Source of the DNA: Bidens hawaiensis
Taxonomy: Eukaryota > Streptophyta > Magnoliopsida > Asterales > Asteraceae
Reading direction: 5' to 3'
Assembly (NCBI GenBank): GCA_021521415.1
Contig: JAIQDT010004234.1
Location: 1 to 64,000 of the forward strand
Length of the DNA stretch: 64,000 nucleotides
Shown here: positions 22,701 to 34,235 of the stretch, piece after piece
Layout: every line of letters starts with the position of its first letter
How positions within the stretch are numbered: the stretch's first letter is position 1
The notes under the pieces: model-generated
Databases searched by the model: none
What the model was told of the DNA's origin: nothing
The model's input: only the letters and a program-made list of their open reading frames with translations
Translations under genes and position numbers: made by a program

Positions 22701-24264
22701 TTAAATATGATTTAGAAAACTATATTATCAAAATACCAAGCCAAGTTTGCTTGAAGAAGATTGATTTATACAACCTCCTAGTTTTCTTGTTAATAATATG
22801 GGTTCATAATAATGTATTTTATTATTTCTTATTTTGGGTAAATCGGCAAAAATGTGTTGGTGCCTTTGCATGTCAACTAACCCATACGACATGTGGACTG
22901 TGCATCAGCAAGATAGCAACTTGCCTTTTTTATCTTATATTGGCTTGTGCGTGACAGAGAATAACATTATGAGTTGAACAGTGTTTCACCTGCCACCATA
23001 ATGAAATAAATATCTAGTTATTTATGTATGGTTTGGTACTTTGGTTTCACTGGAGGTGGCAATCCTGTACCATAACCTTAGTTATTTATAATTTTAATTG
23101 GTCAATAAAATTCTAGCAAAAAATGTTACAGATAGTCAAATGAGTTGAAACTCACTCACACACCAGCGCCTAAATTTTATTCTAAGACTAGTGTTTTACT
23201 ATCATAATTAACATTATTAATTGTAATTATCTATAAAAAAATTAGAAGTGGACAAAAAAGTTGTTACTCGTCAGCCAAACTCTATTCGAACTATAATAAC
23301 AACCTGACCCGTTATCTGGCTCATCTTGTTCTTAACTTCTTACCAGCCTCGTACCAACACACTTTCATTTTTATCTTGTTTTAGTCACTCTAATGTACTT
23401 CTTTTGTGCTTAAAGTTATTAAAAGATATACTTTTCTCATGCTTGGTAGTGCAAAACTTTTGTAACGCTTGGATTCTAATGTAAGCTTGTTATATAAGTT
23501 TTTGTCGTGTTTGGGTTCTCGTTAAAATGCCCTGTAATAGCCCAAACACGACTAAGACATCTTCTAATTGCTCAACTGTACAAAAATTGCACAATGACTA
23601 AAGCGTGACAAAAATAATAAATAAAAAAAACGTTTTATAAGGAACAAAAAAATTTACTGTTAGGGCTGCTAAATGGGTTGTATTCATGGGTTTAAAGGTC
23701 AAGTTACAAATTTACATATATTTTGTTATGTATTCGAGCAATTGTGTTTAAAATATGCCAATTTTACATTTGAAATTTTAAATGTTGGCATAAGAAGTAC
23801 GTAAATAGTTTAATTTATTACATAAAACACATATTCATGAAATTTATAAAATAAAATGGGTTAGACAGGTTAATATCACTGGGTTGAAGTGAATGCGCCC
23901 CGTTTAGATAAACGTTTAGACGAAAGCAAAATATGTGATTTTCGTATTAGGTTCGGTTCGTGTCTTGTTGTGTCACATATTCACACCCTAGGGGAGGATT
24001 TGTGATACAAATAGATTATGAATCTAGCTCTGAATACAGGACAGAGAAATTGGCGGGCTTAATGAGCAGTTGGAAGAAGATTCACGTGTCCTTGAACACC
24101 TTCAACTTCAGCTGCTGGATGAACGAAGCAAACGTGCAGAAGTTGAGCGACAAAATAATTTACTTAAAAACCAAGTTGATATGCTCATGAATATGCTTCA
24201 GGACCCTGAGCATATCGATGGTGATGATGATGATGATCATGATGACGGGCCAAAAGAACCGTAA
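19785..24264 (+). CDS. HDR1: HEADING DATE REPRESSOR 1-like protein, 216 aa, three coding exons
   Basis: Exons: 19785-19884, 21195-21520 and 24040-24264 (TAA). The joins keep frame (phases 1 and 0). The protein starts [18 protein letters not shown] and has a basic FWKSRKRS motif near residue 30. An acidic spacer follows, then the conserved core [49 protein letters not shown] and [13 protein letters not shown]. The third exon is a coiled coil (about residues 143-195, [20 protein letters not shown] onward) with an acidic [10 protein letters not shown] tail. The arrangement and length match the plant HDR1 family as I remember it. Rice HDR1 is reported as a nuclear repressor of flowering. That function here is inference. 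Both introns are loaded with repeats, yet every splice site looks intact. Confidence 0.75.
19905..21070 (+). repeat. Satellite-like repeat filling intron 1 of the HDR1-like gene
   Basis: Degenerate short units such as gtgaatgatttgaccgtaat and tgagtaattctgtg recur throughout. A higher-order unit of about 200-350 bp contains gttgatttaagca, cctgttttctgaatgatttt and gttcataattgag. Copies lie near 19960, 20170, 20395, 20745 and 20950. Interrupted by the 76-bp block at 20605-20680. Confidence 0.75.
20605..20680 (+). repeat. 76-bp conserved block, copy 1
   Basis: Nearly the same sequence occurs at 28335-28409 (shared words include gattgggttttgc, gattcaaaag-type text, cgcagcttgttgcc and gcttgccttttgt). 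Both copies have an open frame ending in ATG-TAA, reading [10 protein letters not shown] then QLVA and LPFV. The differences between copies are mostly single substitutions. Origin not recognised. It sits inside the satellite-like intron but does not share its unit. Confidence 0.7.
21728..22012. mobile_element. GAGC-rich MITE (same family as 10851-11143), HDR1-like intron 2
   Basis: Runs from gcggttcaaaaacgagtcga to the gatctttttgaacag end. Its body is collinear with 10851-11143. It is embedded in text of the gagtcaaaacggg type on both sides (21555-21715 and 22016-22060), suggesting insertion into another degenerate element. Confidence 0.6.
22097..22700. mobile_element. TGTAAACGAAC-family MITE, HDR1-like intron 2
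   Basis: Left end ggcttgtaaaggaaccgaac pairs with right end gggttcgtttacaggcg. The interior shows many gaacgtaaac and gttcatgtttgttc words. Family as at 3496-3897 and 13808-14583. Confidence 0.6.
23661..23990. mobile_element. TAGGG-ended MITE just before HDR1-like exon 3
   Basis: Left tagggctgctaaatgggttg and right tgtcacatattcacaccc-ta form a loose inverted pair. Ends 49 bp upstream of the exon 3 acceptor, so it may occupy the branch-point region. No clear target duplication. Confidence 0.45.
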
Positions 24265-25966
24265 GTCTTTTTCTTTTATTAAAAAAAAAGAATTGTGTAT
24301 CATTTTGTAAAGTTAGAGTGCGATTGTTTCATGGTGCATCTTGTTTTGTGTTTTTTTTTTCATGTATGATGTTTATATAATTAGTATAAATAATACATAA
24401 GTAATGATACTGAAATAATACTAATTGTTATTTGTTATAATGCATCCAAATTCAAACCAATTGAATTTAAATAAACTGAAACTGATTTGGTTTTTAGTCG
24501 GTTTTAGAATTGAGTTCACTTTTTCGAACTTTAGTTATGCATTTATATTTCTTTATCACGGTATTTCATCAGTTTGGATAATTTAAGCAATTGCCATTTG
24601 GAACTGATGTTAACAATCTTTTGCCATAATGTAAATGAGCCATGTTTTGTTGTTGGGGTGGCCGGTTGGGCAATATCCAACATTCATGAGTCCAGGTTCG
24701 GTTGTAACATATCATTAACCCGTTAGAAGGTGATCCCGTAGGTTTGAAGAACACCCTCTGACGATCAACTCAATATGCAGATAGATAAGTATATTGCGGC
24801 TATAGTACAATGTAGCTCGAGCAAAGGTCACAAGGCATTTTACCAACCAAAGAACAAGATATCTCTTCGTTTACCAATATCAATAAAAGATTGTTTGCTT
24901 TTAAATTAAAGCATTTACCATCATGTTTTACTTCATCTACATATTCATTTTAACAAACTAATAAGAAATATTGTTATACCAGATTATTAACTCTTCGTTT
25001 ACAACGGTAACTATTAACTTGACAGTTTTAGGTTTAGAATTGTGGATAGAAACACCTAGCAAGTTTAAAAAATAAATTCAAATGTTAATTAACATTTGTT
25101 TACATGCAAACTAAAATTTTCCATATGTGAACTACTTATAAGTGTAAATTCAAATGTGAATTAACACTATTAGTCAATGTTCTAAGAGTGTTTATGGTTC
25201 AGTTCAACCGGTTTTAACGAAAACTCCAACCCAAACTGCTAACTACGGTTTTGAGAAATGACAAACCAACTCGACCATGGTTAAATGGGTAAGATAGACC
25301 AACTAGTTTTACTGGTTCGAACCAACCGTGAAATATTCATTTGAGTTAAAAAAAATTAAATTAAAATAATAAAAAAAATTATGATTGTAATACATATACA
25401 TAGATATATATTTCAAAAATGAATAAAACAATATATAAAATAATAAACGTTAAACGAGTAATTCAGTTTGCACGGTCGATTCCAAGTTTCAAATCACACC
25501 GAAGTATAAACCATGGAAACAAAACTTTTTAATCTTAAACTGACCAACTTGATTCAGTTTAGATGGTTAAATGGTTTCGACGATCAATGAATATACTGTT
25601 TATGAACATCCATAATTAGTACACACATGGCATGGTACAAGCTCACATGTGAATTTCTAATTATTTGAAAGAACTTTTTTTCAGTATAAATTGAGATGCA
25701 AGAGAAAGTCCATGTACATTAGGCATGCGAGTATAAGTTACAACACTAAACCATCATTAAATCAATTCAATAATGAACCACTACAAGTATACCAAAACTG
25801 CACTCTTAATGTTATCACAATCTTCATACAAACATAAAAAACATGAAAAAATAATACAGTCCCAGACTGGCAGACTATGTTTACTACCACCACCATATAG
25901 GATACACAATTTCCTTCGTTTTTAAATCGAGCCCTAGAAAGAACCCTAGATTAAATCTCACAACCC
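24265..25966. other. Interval between the HDR1-like gene and the small membrane-protein gene
   Basis: The two genes converge here. AT-rich sequence with no recognised gene. Short accggtt/aaccggt words at 25195-25330 suggest an old degenerate repeat. Confidence 0.5.
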
Positions 25967-26272
25967 CTAAAGAATTTTCATTTTTCCATTGGAAACTGAT
26001 TGTTTTACATGTTGTGCATGACATAAAGCCTTTTGACTCCCGGTCAAACCATAACAAGAGCCATCTTCACCTAGGGTTACAGCAAAGTAGAGATAAATGG
26101 TGCACAAGAAAGCAAGTAGTGCAAGTGCGGTTAACAAGAAGCGGTGCCGCCTAACGATTGTTGAAAAGTTACCCAATTCCTCAGTTTTCGTGTGTTGCTT
26201 TTTGACTGAAGATGAAGAAAACACGGTTTGTGTCCTCCTGTGAGGTGAAGTTATTACACCGTCCAGAACCAT
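25967..26272 (-). CDS. Small single-pass membrane protein, 101 aa
   Basis: ATG at 26272, stop at 25967-25969. The N-terminal half is basic and Ser-rich (TSPHRRTQTVFSSSSVKK). One strong membrane segment follows at about residues 46-68 (FLLTALALLAFLCTIYLYFA). A short C-terminal tail has two cysteines about eleven residues apart (DGSCYGLTGSQKALCHA) and ends KMKIL. The overall pattern matches a conserved but uncharacterised plant protein family of about 100 residues, from memory. Function is unknown. An AG acceptor lies directly before the ATG (coding strand ctagcag then t then ATG), so a 5'UTR intron probably precedes it. The nearest candidate first exon is around 28215-28290. Confidence 0.75.
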   Translation of the reverse strand: MVLDGVITSPHRRTQTVFSSSSVKKQHTKTEELGNFSTIVRRHRFLLTALALLAFLCTIYLYFAVTLGEDGSCYGLTGSQKALCHAQHVKQSVSNGKMKIL

Positions 26273-26273
26273 A

Positions 26274-28215
26274 CTGCTAGAAAACGGGCCTTACTTTGAC
26301 AAAAGGGCCCCTACTTTGACAAATTCTGAAATGGAAAATGAACGAAAACATTAGACGAAAAAAAAAATACATGTGATTTTGGCCCATTAGTTATGAACGG
26401 GCCATTTTGGGTTTTGTATTAGGGGTAAACGAGCCAAGCTGAGTGTGAGCTACTGGAGATCGGCTTGCTAAAAGCTTGAATTGAGTCAAGCTTAAACAAG
26501 CACATGCGTAAAAATAAAACGAGCCCAAACCCAACCTTGAGCTTCACTTATCAAGCTCGCCGGGGGGGGGGGGGGGGGGGGAGTTGCAAGCCTATTATTT
26601 ATGTAATATATTAAATTAATATTTATATAATAATTATTATTGTATACAAATAAAAACTATAATATAATTAAAAAATAAATATGAAACAATTATAGAATAT
26701 ATAAACTAATTAATAAATGACAAATGAGCTGAGCTGGAGTTAAAAAAAAAGTAATCACGAGCTAAGCTCCAGCTCTCATAAGTTAAACAAGCTCGAGCCT
26801 AGTCGAGTTCAGGTTCAGCTCGTTTACACCCCTATGTATTATTATCTTGATTCTCAAACGGGTCAAAGTGTCAACGGGTTAAACCTAGCTAAAAGGGAAA
26901 GGGTCGAATAAGTTGAAAGTCAACCAAAAGCTAAAAGGGAAAGGGTCGAATGAGTTGAAAGTCAACCAAAGTCTAATTTAAGTGCATACAATGATGCAAC
27001 CTCCAAAATTGTTTTTATTTAAAGATTTATTTTTAAGAAAGCAGTGTGTTTCCGTAATCAAAATAAACATTATTTATACAAAAACTAAGAACATTGATAT
27101 AAAGTGCTTACAAGAAATAAAAAAATAAAAAATTTAATTGTTAATTGAAACCCACTTTGGCCTGTTACTCAACCCGTCCAATCTACCAGCCCAGTAAGAT
27201 AATTGGAGATTGAAAGAAGTTTGTATCAATGAAGGTTTGTGTTTTAACACAATGCCTCCAATTAAGGTCATTTCTGAAATTTAAAATAATGATAAAATAT
27301 AAAGCAATTAATAAGTAGTAATTAAGCAAGGGCAACAAGAATGCAACTAGACAAGAAACAATATTGAACCTAAACACATGCCTACTCTGAAAGAAGTGAA
27401 AGTAGATGGAACTTATAGCTAGAAAGTAGATTGATCTTGACTAGCTTGATGTAGCTTTTAGCAAGGTAAAGACGTTACACGCAAACATCATTGTAAAGGA
27501 ACATGTTTGTGTACCATCATATTATACTTATAAATGCAAGCATATTATTAATGAAGCAAAGATCAACATATAGCAAAGCTTACTTACACCTTACAACAAT
27601 CCATACTACACTTTGTTGTTCTTAAGTCTCCCTCCATTTATATTATAACAATAAATAATAATAGTAATAGTAATAGTAATAATAATACTCCTTTCTCAGT
27701 TCCATTCTTTATCATCATCAAATAATTAAAAACTTACTTACCACAAAATCTCACTTAATCCTCTTAACTTTAAGTGATTAAAACCTAAATGCGAATGGTA
27801 AATCATTGTCTAAGTTCAATTAGTAATCGAATATGCTAGCGTAACAATAATAATCCAAGTCCTAATCCTAAATACTGGTAACGTGAATCAAAGTTCGCCA
27901 ATTGGTATCATAATGCTTATAGATCTAATTAGGTTTCCCAAACCTAGATCGTTTAAATTAACGCCTATAGATCAATCAATCAATCAATCAAATATATGCA
28001 CAAATCTAAACGAACATCAAGTAATTATTATTATTCACAAATTGGAGTGCATCAGTGAATCAGGTATTTGAGATCTGATCGGTTTAAAATAATATGAGAT
28101 GAACGAGAGATCTAGCGTAAGGTAAAGTGCAGAGATTTAGGAACAGAAAGATAATAAAAATAATAATAATAAGAAGAAGAAGAATATGTATATGTGAAGG
28201 AAAGACCGTACCGGA
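26274..28215 (-). other. Probable 5'UTR intron of the small membrane-protein gene
   Basis: Acceptor directly before the start codon. A candidate donor on the minus strand is ccattccg then gtacgg at about 28213. Upstream lies a leader-like, AT-poor stretch and a TTAAATA box at about 28288. Intron content includes the MITE at 26420-26834, a duplicated word (aagggaaagggtcgaa at 26893 and 26936) and short AAT/AGT microsatellites at 27650-27690. The donor is inferred only. Confidence 0.4.
26420..26834. mobile_element. GAGC-rich MITE with a 20-base G run
   Basis: Left taggggtaaacgagccaagc and right gctcgtttacacccct-a are inverted repeats. The interior is AT-rich and carries an uninterrupted G20 at 26562-26581. 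Flanks share tgtatta, a possible target duplication. Confidence 0.65.
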
Positions 28216-28334
28216 ATGGAGAAGAAAATGGCGCCCAAGACAACGGATCAAGATCTTTCTCTGTGAACGAATGAGTGGGAGATTATTTAATAGATAAATG
28301 CTATGTCTCCAATATCAGCAAATATAGTTTTTAA

Positions 28335-28409
28335 AAGATTGGGTTTTGCGATTCAAAAGGGGGTAGCGACGCAGCTTGTTGCCCGCTTGCCTTTTGTTTC
28401 GATGTAATC
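28335..28409 (+). repeat. 76-bp conserved block, copy 2
   Basis: Partner of 20605-20680. It lies close upstream of the presumed first exon of the membrane-protein gene, in the opposite orientation to that gene. An open frame again ends in TAA right after ATG. Confidence 0.7.
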
Positions 28410-29440
28410 CAATAAACAATCATATATTATAGAAGCAATTTAAGATAACTTGATTAGGTTTATTATGTGTGTGTGATGAAAAATCTTGGGAAGATGTATA
28501 CGTTAGCATTCATTCAATTATCGTTTGATGTTATCGATTCTTTAAACATGCTTGTTTAAATTTTAGTTCAAACCTGATTTGGTTTATAAACCGAAGTTAA
28601 CCATGACAAAGCTTTATAATTGATTAATCGAAACCGAAGTTCAGTTTTTGAGCTTATATTGATTAATCGAAACCGACAGTTCAATTTATATATTAATGCT
28701 AATGATTATGACATTAAATAAAATAGCAACTCATAATTTACATATTGAAAGTTGAATACTATTTAACTCTACACATTTTGTTTACATACACTCAACACAA
28801 AATTTTGGTGGGTTAGACACTTTTACATTAACGATTTTATAATCCTCTATGTTTGAAGTTAACCGTTATTATTCGTATTCAGTAAACTAAGGTATGCTAT
28901 TTATGTTTTCCGAGTAATGTTTATAATTTTCATGTTTTTACAATTACATTATGAACATCCAATAAAAAAGCCACAATTGTGACTAAACTTAATACTCTAT
29001 GTTGTCCCGTTTTTCTAATTGTTACGTTTTGTGTATTAAAATCCTTCATTAAATCAACAAAATTAGATAGCACGCTATATACGTTTTTTTTGTCAACATT
29101 TATGGTGTTCCTCATTTTCATATGGTAACCTTGTTATATTATATTACAAAATCAAAGAAGTATAATTTTGTTCAATCAACCTCTTCCAATAAGATGAGTA
29201 ATTCAAGCGTTATTCATTTTAATATTCTTTATTTACCCTTCAAATGTTATATAATAATGTTTTTTTTTTAATAAAAGTGCAGTGTCAACGCCAAGGATCC
29301 ATGAGTAGCATTTCGAACGGTAACAATTTATTTATAACGCTTTAATATAGTAATGTATATTTAAATTTATTTTGTTGTGCTATTAGCTTCAAGTTAAAGC
29401 TTACATCAAAGAATACAATATACTATAAACGTGAACAAGC
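28410..29440. other. Intergenic, no recognised gene
   Basis: AT-rich with a short internal repeat (ttgattaatcgaaaccga at about 28619 and 28659). No supported coding sequence. Confidence 0.5.
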
Positions 29441-30730
29441 ATTTCTACCCTGCGCGTTGCGGCGACGGGTTAAATGCGTTACATGTTCGAAAGCTATCAC
29501 GTTTTGCGACAGGCACGGGGCGAGAAGTCGGTTGATATAGGTTCGATTGTTATGGTAAATGTTTTGTGGCAAAAGTTTCATTACCAAAGTTGATTGGCTA
29601 AAAAGTAAACAAATGAATTAAGTTGAGGGGTAATTATTTTAAACTATTATGATAAAATTATGAGAAAAAAAACTTTAATGTTTACCTTTTAAATACATAT
29701 ATATAATACTTGTGAATGTTTAGTTGAACATAGTAAATGTGTGAGCGTAGGAAATAATGGTTTTTAATATATATAATGTATAGTCAAATAACAATTGATT
29801 TTTTATGTACTATATGTCATAATCCTTATGAATGGTTAGTTTTACATAGTAAATGTGTGAGTGTACGTAGGAAATAATGGTTTGTAATATATATAATGTA
29901 TAGTCAAATAACAATTGATTTATTATGTACTATCAGTTATACAAAATGCAACATACATAATTAGCCAAAAAATAAGTAAACTAACATAATGGAATATGTT
30001 ATAACCATCCTTTCAATGTTGATTGACAATATATTTTAAATACATTTTAACACTTAATGTCAAAATTCAGCTTTGGTTGTTTTTGTTAGCTTGTAATAAA
30101 TAAAAGTGTAGCATAAGATGTAATAATACCACCAACCAAAATCCAATTAAATTATTACGTTTATTTTGAGTGAATGTGATGAATACTAACTATTAAAATT
30201 TTAAAGTATATTGTTTAGATATTCTTACTGAAGTTATTAATTTTTAAAAATATATTATTTTCTACATATATTAATACCACATTAGTTTACTTTCCTCAGT
30301 ACAGTTGACAATATTTTTTGGGTCCATTATAAATGTTTAGCCAATTTGTCTAAATCCAATTACGTTATCATTTGTATATAACGTGTACGCATTTTTTTGG
30401 CATGATGCTTCGTAAGGACAACCGACATGATAAATGTCAGTTATTTTTTTGACAATATAATTTCTTATGTTACGTCCTTAAGTTCTATGTTATGTGTTTG
30501 CAGTGTTTATTACAACATTTATTTGTGAAATATATATGTTTTTATAGGTTTTTTCATGTTTCTATGATTTTTACATTACATTTATTTGTGTATTTAAGTT
30601 ACGTATGTAATAAATATCATGTTGTCATCCCAAAAAATATACTACAAATTATCTTGTCATTTAAAATTATATATGTTTATTAGACTATTTCTATATTTTC
30701 ACCATTTCGTACACGGGTCAATAGCCTAGT
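29441..30730. mobile_element. Decayed Helitron-like region with two opposed 3' ends
   Basis: At 29450-29472 a GC-rich hairpin (ccctgcgcgttgcggcgacggg) resembles a minus-strand Helitron 3' end without its CTRR. At 30711-30729 the text acacgggtcaatagcctag followed by T looks like a plus-strand 3' end with half of the hairpin lost. An approximately 120-bp tandem duplication lies at 29700-29941. Confidence 0.4.
29700..29941 (+). repeat. Tandem duplication of about 120 bp
   Basis: Two adjacent copies share gaaataatggtttttaatat-like text, atagtcaaataacaattgat and ttatgtactat. They start near 29705 and 29822. Confidence 0.75.
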
Positions 30731-32080
30731 AATAATATAAAATAACATGTGAATTCATCATGTGAAAATAAAAAATAGTTTTAATTCCAAATCATATAGA
30801 CTTCGTTTGAGAGCATCGGTACTAGCAGCCTAGTTATTATACACTTATATGTCAAAATCATGTGAAAAATAGATCCCATAGAGATGCTATGATCTTAAAG
30901 TCAAAACCGAAATTATACGCAAGGTTCTGACTTATTTTGGTCTTCGGGCATCCAAAATGTTTGACCCGCCTCGAAGATGCGACAACATGCTTGCTCGAGA
31001 CTATTATGATTTAAAAACCAACTAAGTGGTTCAAGAGGTTAGCGCTTCCATAAAAAGGATTCCAAGGGGTTCGGGAGTTTCGCCAGGACAGGAACCAAGA
31101 GGCAGAGCCCTTTGTGGTATTCATATTGGAAATTTTATGTTACATGGTTCAAAAGTAATTTGGAAGTTGGTCCGGATTTGCATTGCCGATAAAAAGTTGC
31201 ATGCAAATTTTATTATATGAGCTAAAGTTCACAAGTCAGCAACCGCTTGGTCCATCAATGGCAGTTGGTTTGCAACAACCATGAGCATTTGTAACCGTGC
31301 TTAATGTAAGTTATCATTAGTTGGTTGTTAATAGTAACCGGTAAGTTGGGCGATCAATCACTTTCGAAGTTATTTTACGATTTTGATGTTAATGTAATTA
31401 AATAGTCATCAACAATTATAACCACCAACTGACATGCTTTTCAAGTGTTTTGTTTTGTTTTGTTTGTATGCTTGTTTGGTGTTTTTTGTATTGTTTATGT
31501 ATTTATCTTTCGAAATAATGTCAGGATTTACATCTTTGTAGTCTGTAGATTGTTACATTGTAAGTGTGAATGTTTTGTATGTACGTTAATATAGTATGCT
31601 GAATGATGGGTGCCACCCAAGATACGATCAAGCACCTTACCATACAAAGTGGAATTCTAGAGCTTAGAGGTTTCAAGATTCAAGTATAAACTAGGTAAAC
31701 AACACGCCTCTTTGCGGTGGCATAGCATCGCGAATTCAGTCGGTATTATAAGTTCGTTATGACACCGGAGCACTAATAAAAAAATAAAATATAAACCTCG
31801 AAAATAGTATGGCACACATACAACTTTTGATCAAAATGACGAGAACTTAGAAACGATATTGGCACTCGTATAGCCTATGATACAAGTAACATATTTAAAA
31901 TGATGTTTACTCGATCGTTAAAATCCAGGCATTGCGGCGATGAGCCGATGCGAATTTGGCCAGTATCAAATATGTTTGTTACGGTTCTGAAAATAAACCC
32001 AAATAATAAATTCTTCAACTTAAAATATTTAAAACAAATAGAATATTAGAAAATGTGTATATATAAAAAAGAAAACAAAT
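30731..32080. other. Intergenic with a weak Helitron-like end
   Basis: CTAG at 31691-31694, preceded by A and followed by a GC-rich block (aacacgcctctttgcggtgg), may be a minus-strand Helitron 3' end. A tRNA-promoter-like stretch (ggttagcgcttcc then ggttcggga) lies at 31038-31075. No gene supported. Confidence 0.35.
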
Positions 32081-32089
32081 AAAAAAAAG

Positions 32090-32235
32090 ATCCATACTCT
32101 ACCAAAAATCACCATGGAAATACCGAATGAAAAAAAATTCATGACTCCCTGCTTGATATGGGCATCGAACCCGGCTTAAAACATGGCCATTGACCAAACG
32201 GATAGAACAACAACCATCAAGCTACATATCCTTGT
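32090..32235 (-). mobile_element. tRNA-derived SINE head or tRNA-like fragment
   Basis: On the minus strand an A-box-like tagcttgatggt (32224-32213) is followed about 50 bases on by a perfect B box ggttcgatgcc (32171-32161). The spacing fits an internal RNA polymerase III promoter. Downstream text ends in a T-rich tail near 32080-32095. No cloverleaf was completed, so a functional tRNA is unlikely. Confidence 0.45.
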
Positions 32236-32379
32236 TTAAACTTTAAAATTATTTGACTAAATATCCAAGTGTTCAGAAGAAAAACTTGTGTGGCACCAAC
32301 ATCCAACTTTTATTTCTTTCAATGACATATCTAATAAGACTGAATAGGATTTTAAGAGTTGTCACGATCATTCACATCC

Positions 32380-32560
32380 CTTTCAGTAGGCAGGAAGGGC
32401 GCAGAAGCTACCGTGCAGCATGACTTTCTTTCTTGAGTAAGGTAAGGGGTACAGTCCTACGGAAACGTCCTCTTATCACAGCTTGAACGGGATTCATTGT
32501 TGGGAAGAAGACGAAGTCGATTCAATCCAACTCCAACCGACCGGCTGAAGAGATATTTAG
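32380..32560. other. GC-richer island of unknown origin, possibly organelle-derived
   Basis: About 180 bases with balanced composition (caggaagggcgcagaagcta, ctttcttgagtaaggtaagg, ccgaccggctgaagag) among AT-rich flanks. The style is that of plant mitochondrial spacer DNA, which is inference. No gene recognised. Confidence 0.3.
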
Positions 32561-33005
32561 TCATGAAATAAATAAGAAAGATATTATTCCCTAAGAGCCT
32601 ATATATATAATTAGAAGTAGATTAAATCAATGGAAACTGTCTAAATGTTTATTTTACCTTTTGGATTCCTTAATTTGTTTGTTTGGTTGACTTTTTTTCC
32701 CAAAAAGTATTCACCAGAACATGATCTTCTCCGCCTATATTCCGATCAAACATGAGCGTTCCGTTTGCATTAGTAAAACAGTGGTGTTTGTAATTTTTAA
32801 ACAAATGTCTGTATTCATTAAAGTGTTGTCTCTCGGTGTGGTTGAATTTGTTACGAAATCTTAGAAGCATAAAATTAGAAAATTAAAGTAAAATTAGTAG
32901 TAGTAATAATAATAATAGTCAAATTAAAACTTGGCAACAAATTCATAGACCTAAGTTTTTTTTAACAGTTTATAAGTAAAATTAATATTATGCCTAAAAA
33001 TTAGG

Positions 33006-33570
33006 TATATTGGTTTTTAATAGTCCTAACTATTGCCTTTTGGTTACTATTAGTCTCAACTAATGAATTGGCTACTGATGGTTCCAACTTTTAAAGTATT
33101 TGTTCCTAATGGTCAGTGACTAACTGAATCCTAACGTCGTTAGTTTCAGGTCGTCAGGAAAACGTTTTTGGCCGGAAAATTCAAATTTATTCCCAGAAAG
33201 CACCACATGAACGCCACAACCACCTCCAATTGACTCACCGCTAACCAACTACCATCATTTGAGCACCATCAACCGATTCCGACGATGACGACCTCAATAA
33301 TTGGGGCTTTTACTAGTAAAAGGTTCCTAAAGGTCCGATACGAAGTTACCAAGATGTTTGGGACGAAATTGTTGAGTTTTCGGGAAAAAAATTGAGTTTT
33401 CCAGCCAAAACCGTTTTTCCGGCGACCTGAAACTAATGACGTTAGAATTCTGTTAGTCGCGGACCATTAGAAACAAATACTTTAAAAGTTGGGACCATTA
33501 GTAGTCAATTCATTAGTTGGGACCAACAGTAACAAAAAGGCAAAAGTTGAGATCATTAAAAACCAATATA
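33006..33570. mobile_element. Fold-back element with arms of about 170 bp
   Basis: Left arm tatattggtttttaatagtc through atggtcagtgactaact to ggaaaacg; right arm is its inverse, ending gatcattaaaaaccaatata. The central loop of about 210 bp is unrelated. The arms share gttagtcgcggaccatta-type text with the element at 54312-54774. No transposase or clear target duplication. Confidence 0.7.
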
Positions 33571-33599
33571 AAATATTAAATCTAAACTTGGGGGCTAAG

Positions 33600-33829
33600 T
33601 AGAGATGAGCAAAAATCGGTATGGTACCGAACCGGTACCGGTACTGAAATCGGTACCGATTTGATACCGTCGGTATCGAATCGGTACCAAAGTTTTGAGT
33701 TTTCGAGACCGGTACAGTACGGTACCGGTATTTCCCGAATTTTACCTTAAATACCGGTACCGATACAAAAAATTTACGATTTTCGGGATCGGGATTTTCG
33801 GTACCGGTACGGTACCGAGCTCATCCCTA
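33600..33829. mobile_element. MITE rich in GGTACCGGTACC words, with 8-bp target duplication
   Basis: Ends tagagatgagc and gctcatcccta are inverted repeats. Flanks are gggctaag at 33592-33599 and 33830-33837. The body is an almost continuous series of GGTACC and CGGTAT palindromes. Compatible with hAT MITEs by ends and duplication length. Confidence 0.8.
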
Positions 33830-33989
33830 GGGCTAAGTTTAAGGGAAAGGTTAAAATACAAAGGGAGACAAAAAGAAGAAATATAAGAAGGATTTGTGGG
33901 CATATAAAAAAACTCCTCAAAAAATTTCCAAAAAAATAATAAAAAAATCATCACTCAAAAAATAAATAAAAAATTAAAAAATTAAAAAT

Positions 33990-34235
33990 GTTTTCCTCGT
34001 CATTCCCGTTAAAAAAACGCCAAAAAGACACAATGCAGAGACAAAAGACACAATGACGAAAATGAACAAAAGACACAATTATAACTAAAAAAAGATACAA
34101 TAGATCGTAAAATATAACACAATGCCGAACAAAATATAACATAATGTTGAGTAATATAACACAATATCAAGAAAAAAAAACACAATCAATGACGAAAATA
34201 AATACAAAACATAGTAATAAACAAAAAGACACGAT
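33990..34235 (+). repeat. ACACAATG-rich degenerate minisatellite
   Basis: Words such as agacacaatg and acaaaagacacaat recur roughly every 15-30 bases. This is the reverse complement of the style seen at 8665-8786, and both lie beside F-box upstream fragments. Confidence 0.55.

Noticed and set aside
32155..32235. Functional tRNA gene
   Set aside because: A and B boxes are present, but I could not form acceptor and anticodon stems; a SINE-type remnant fits better.
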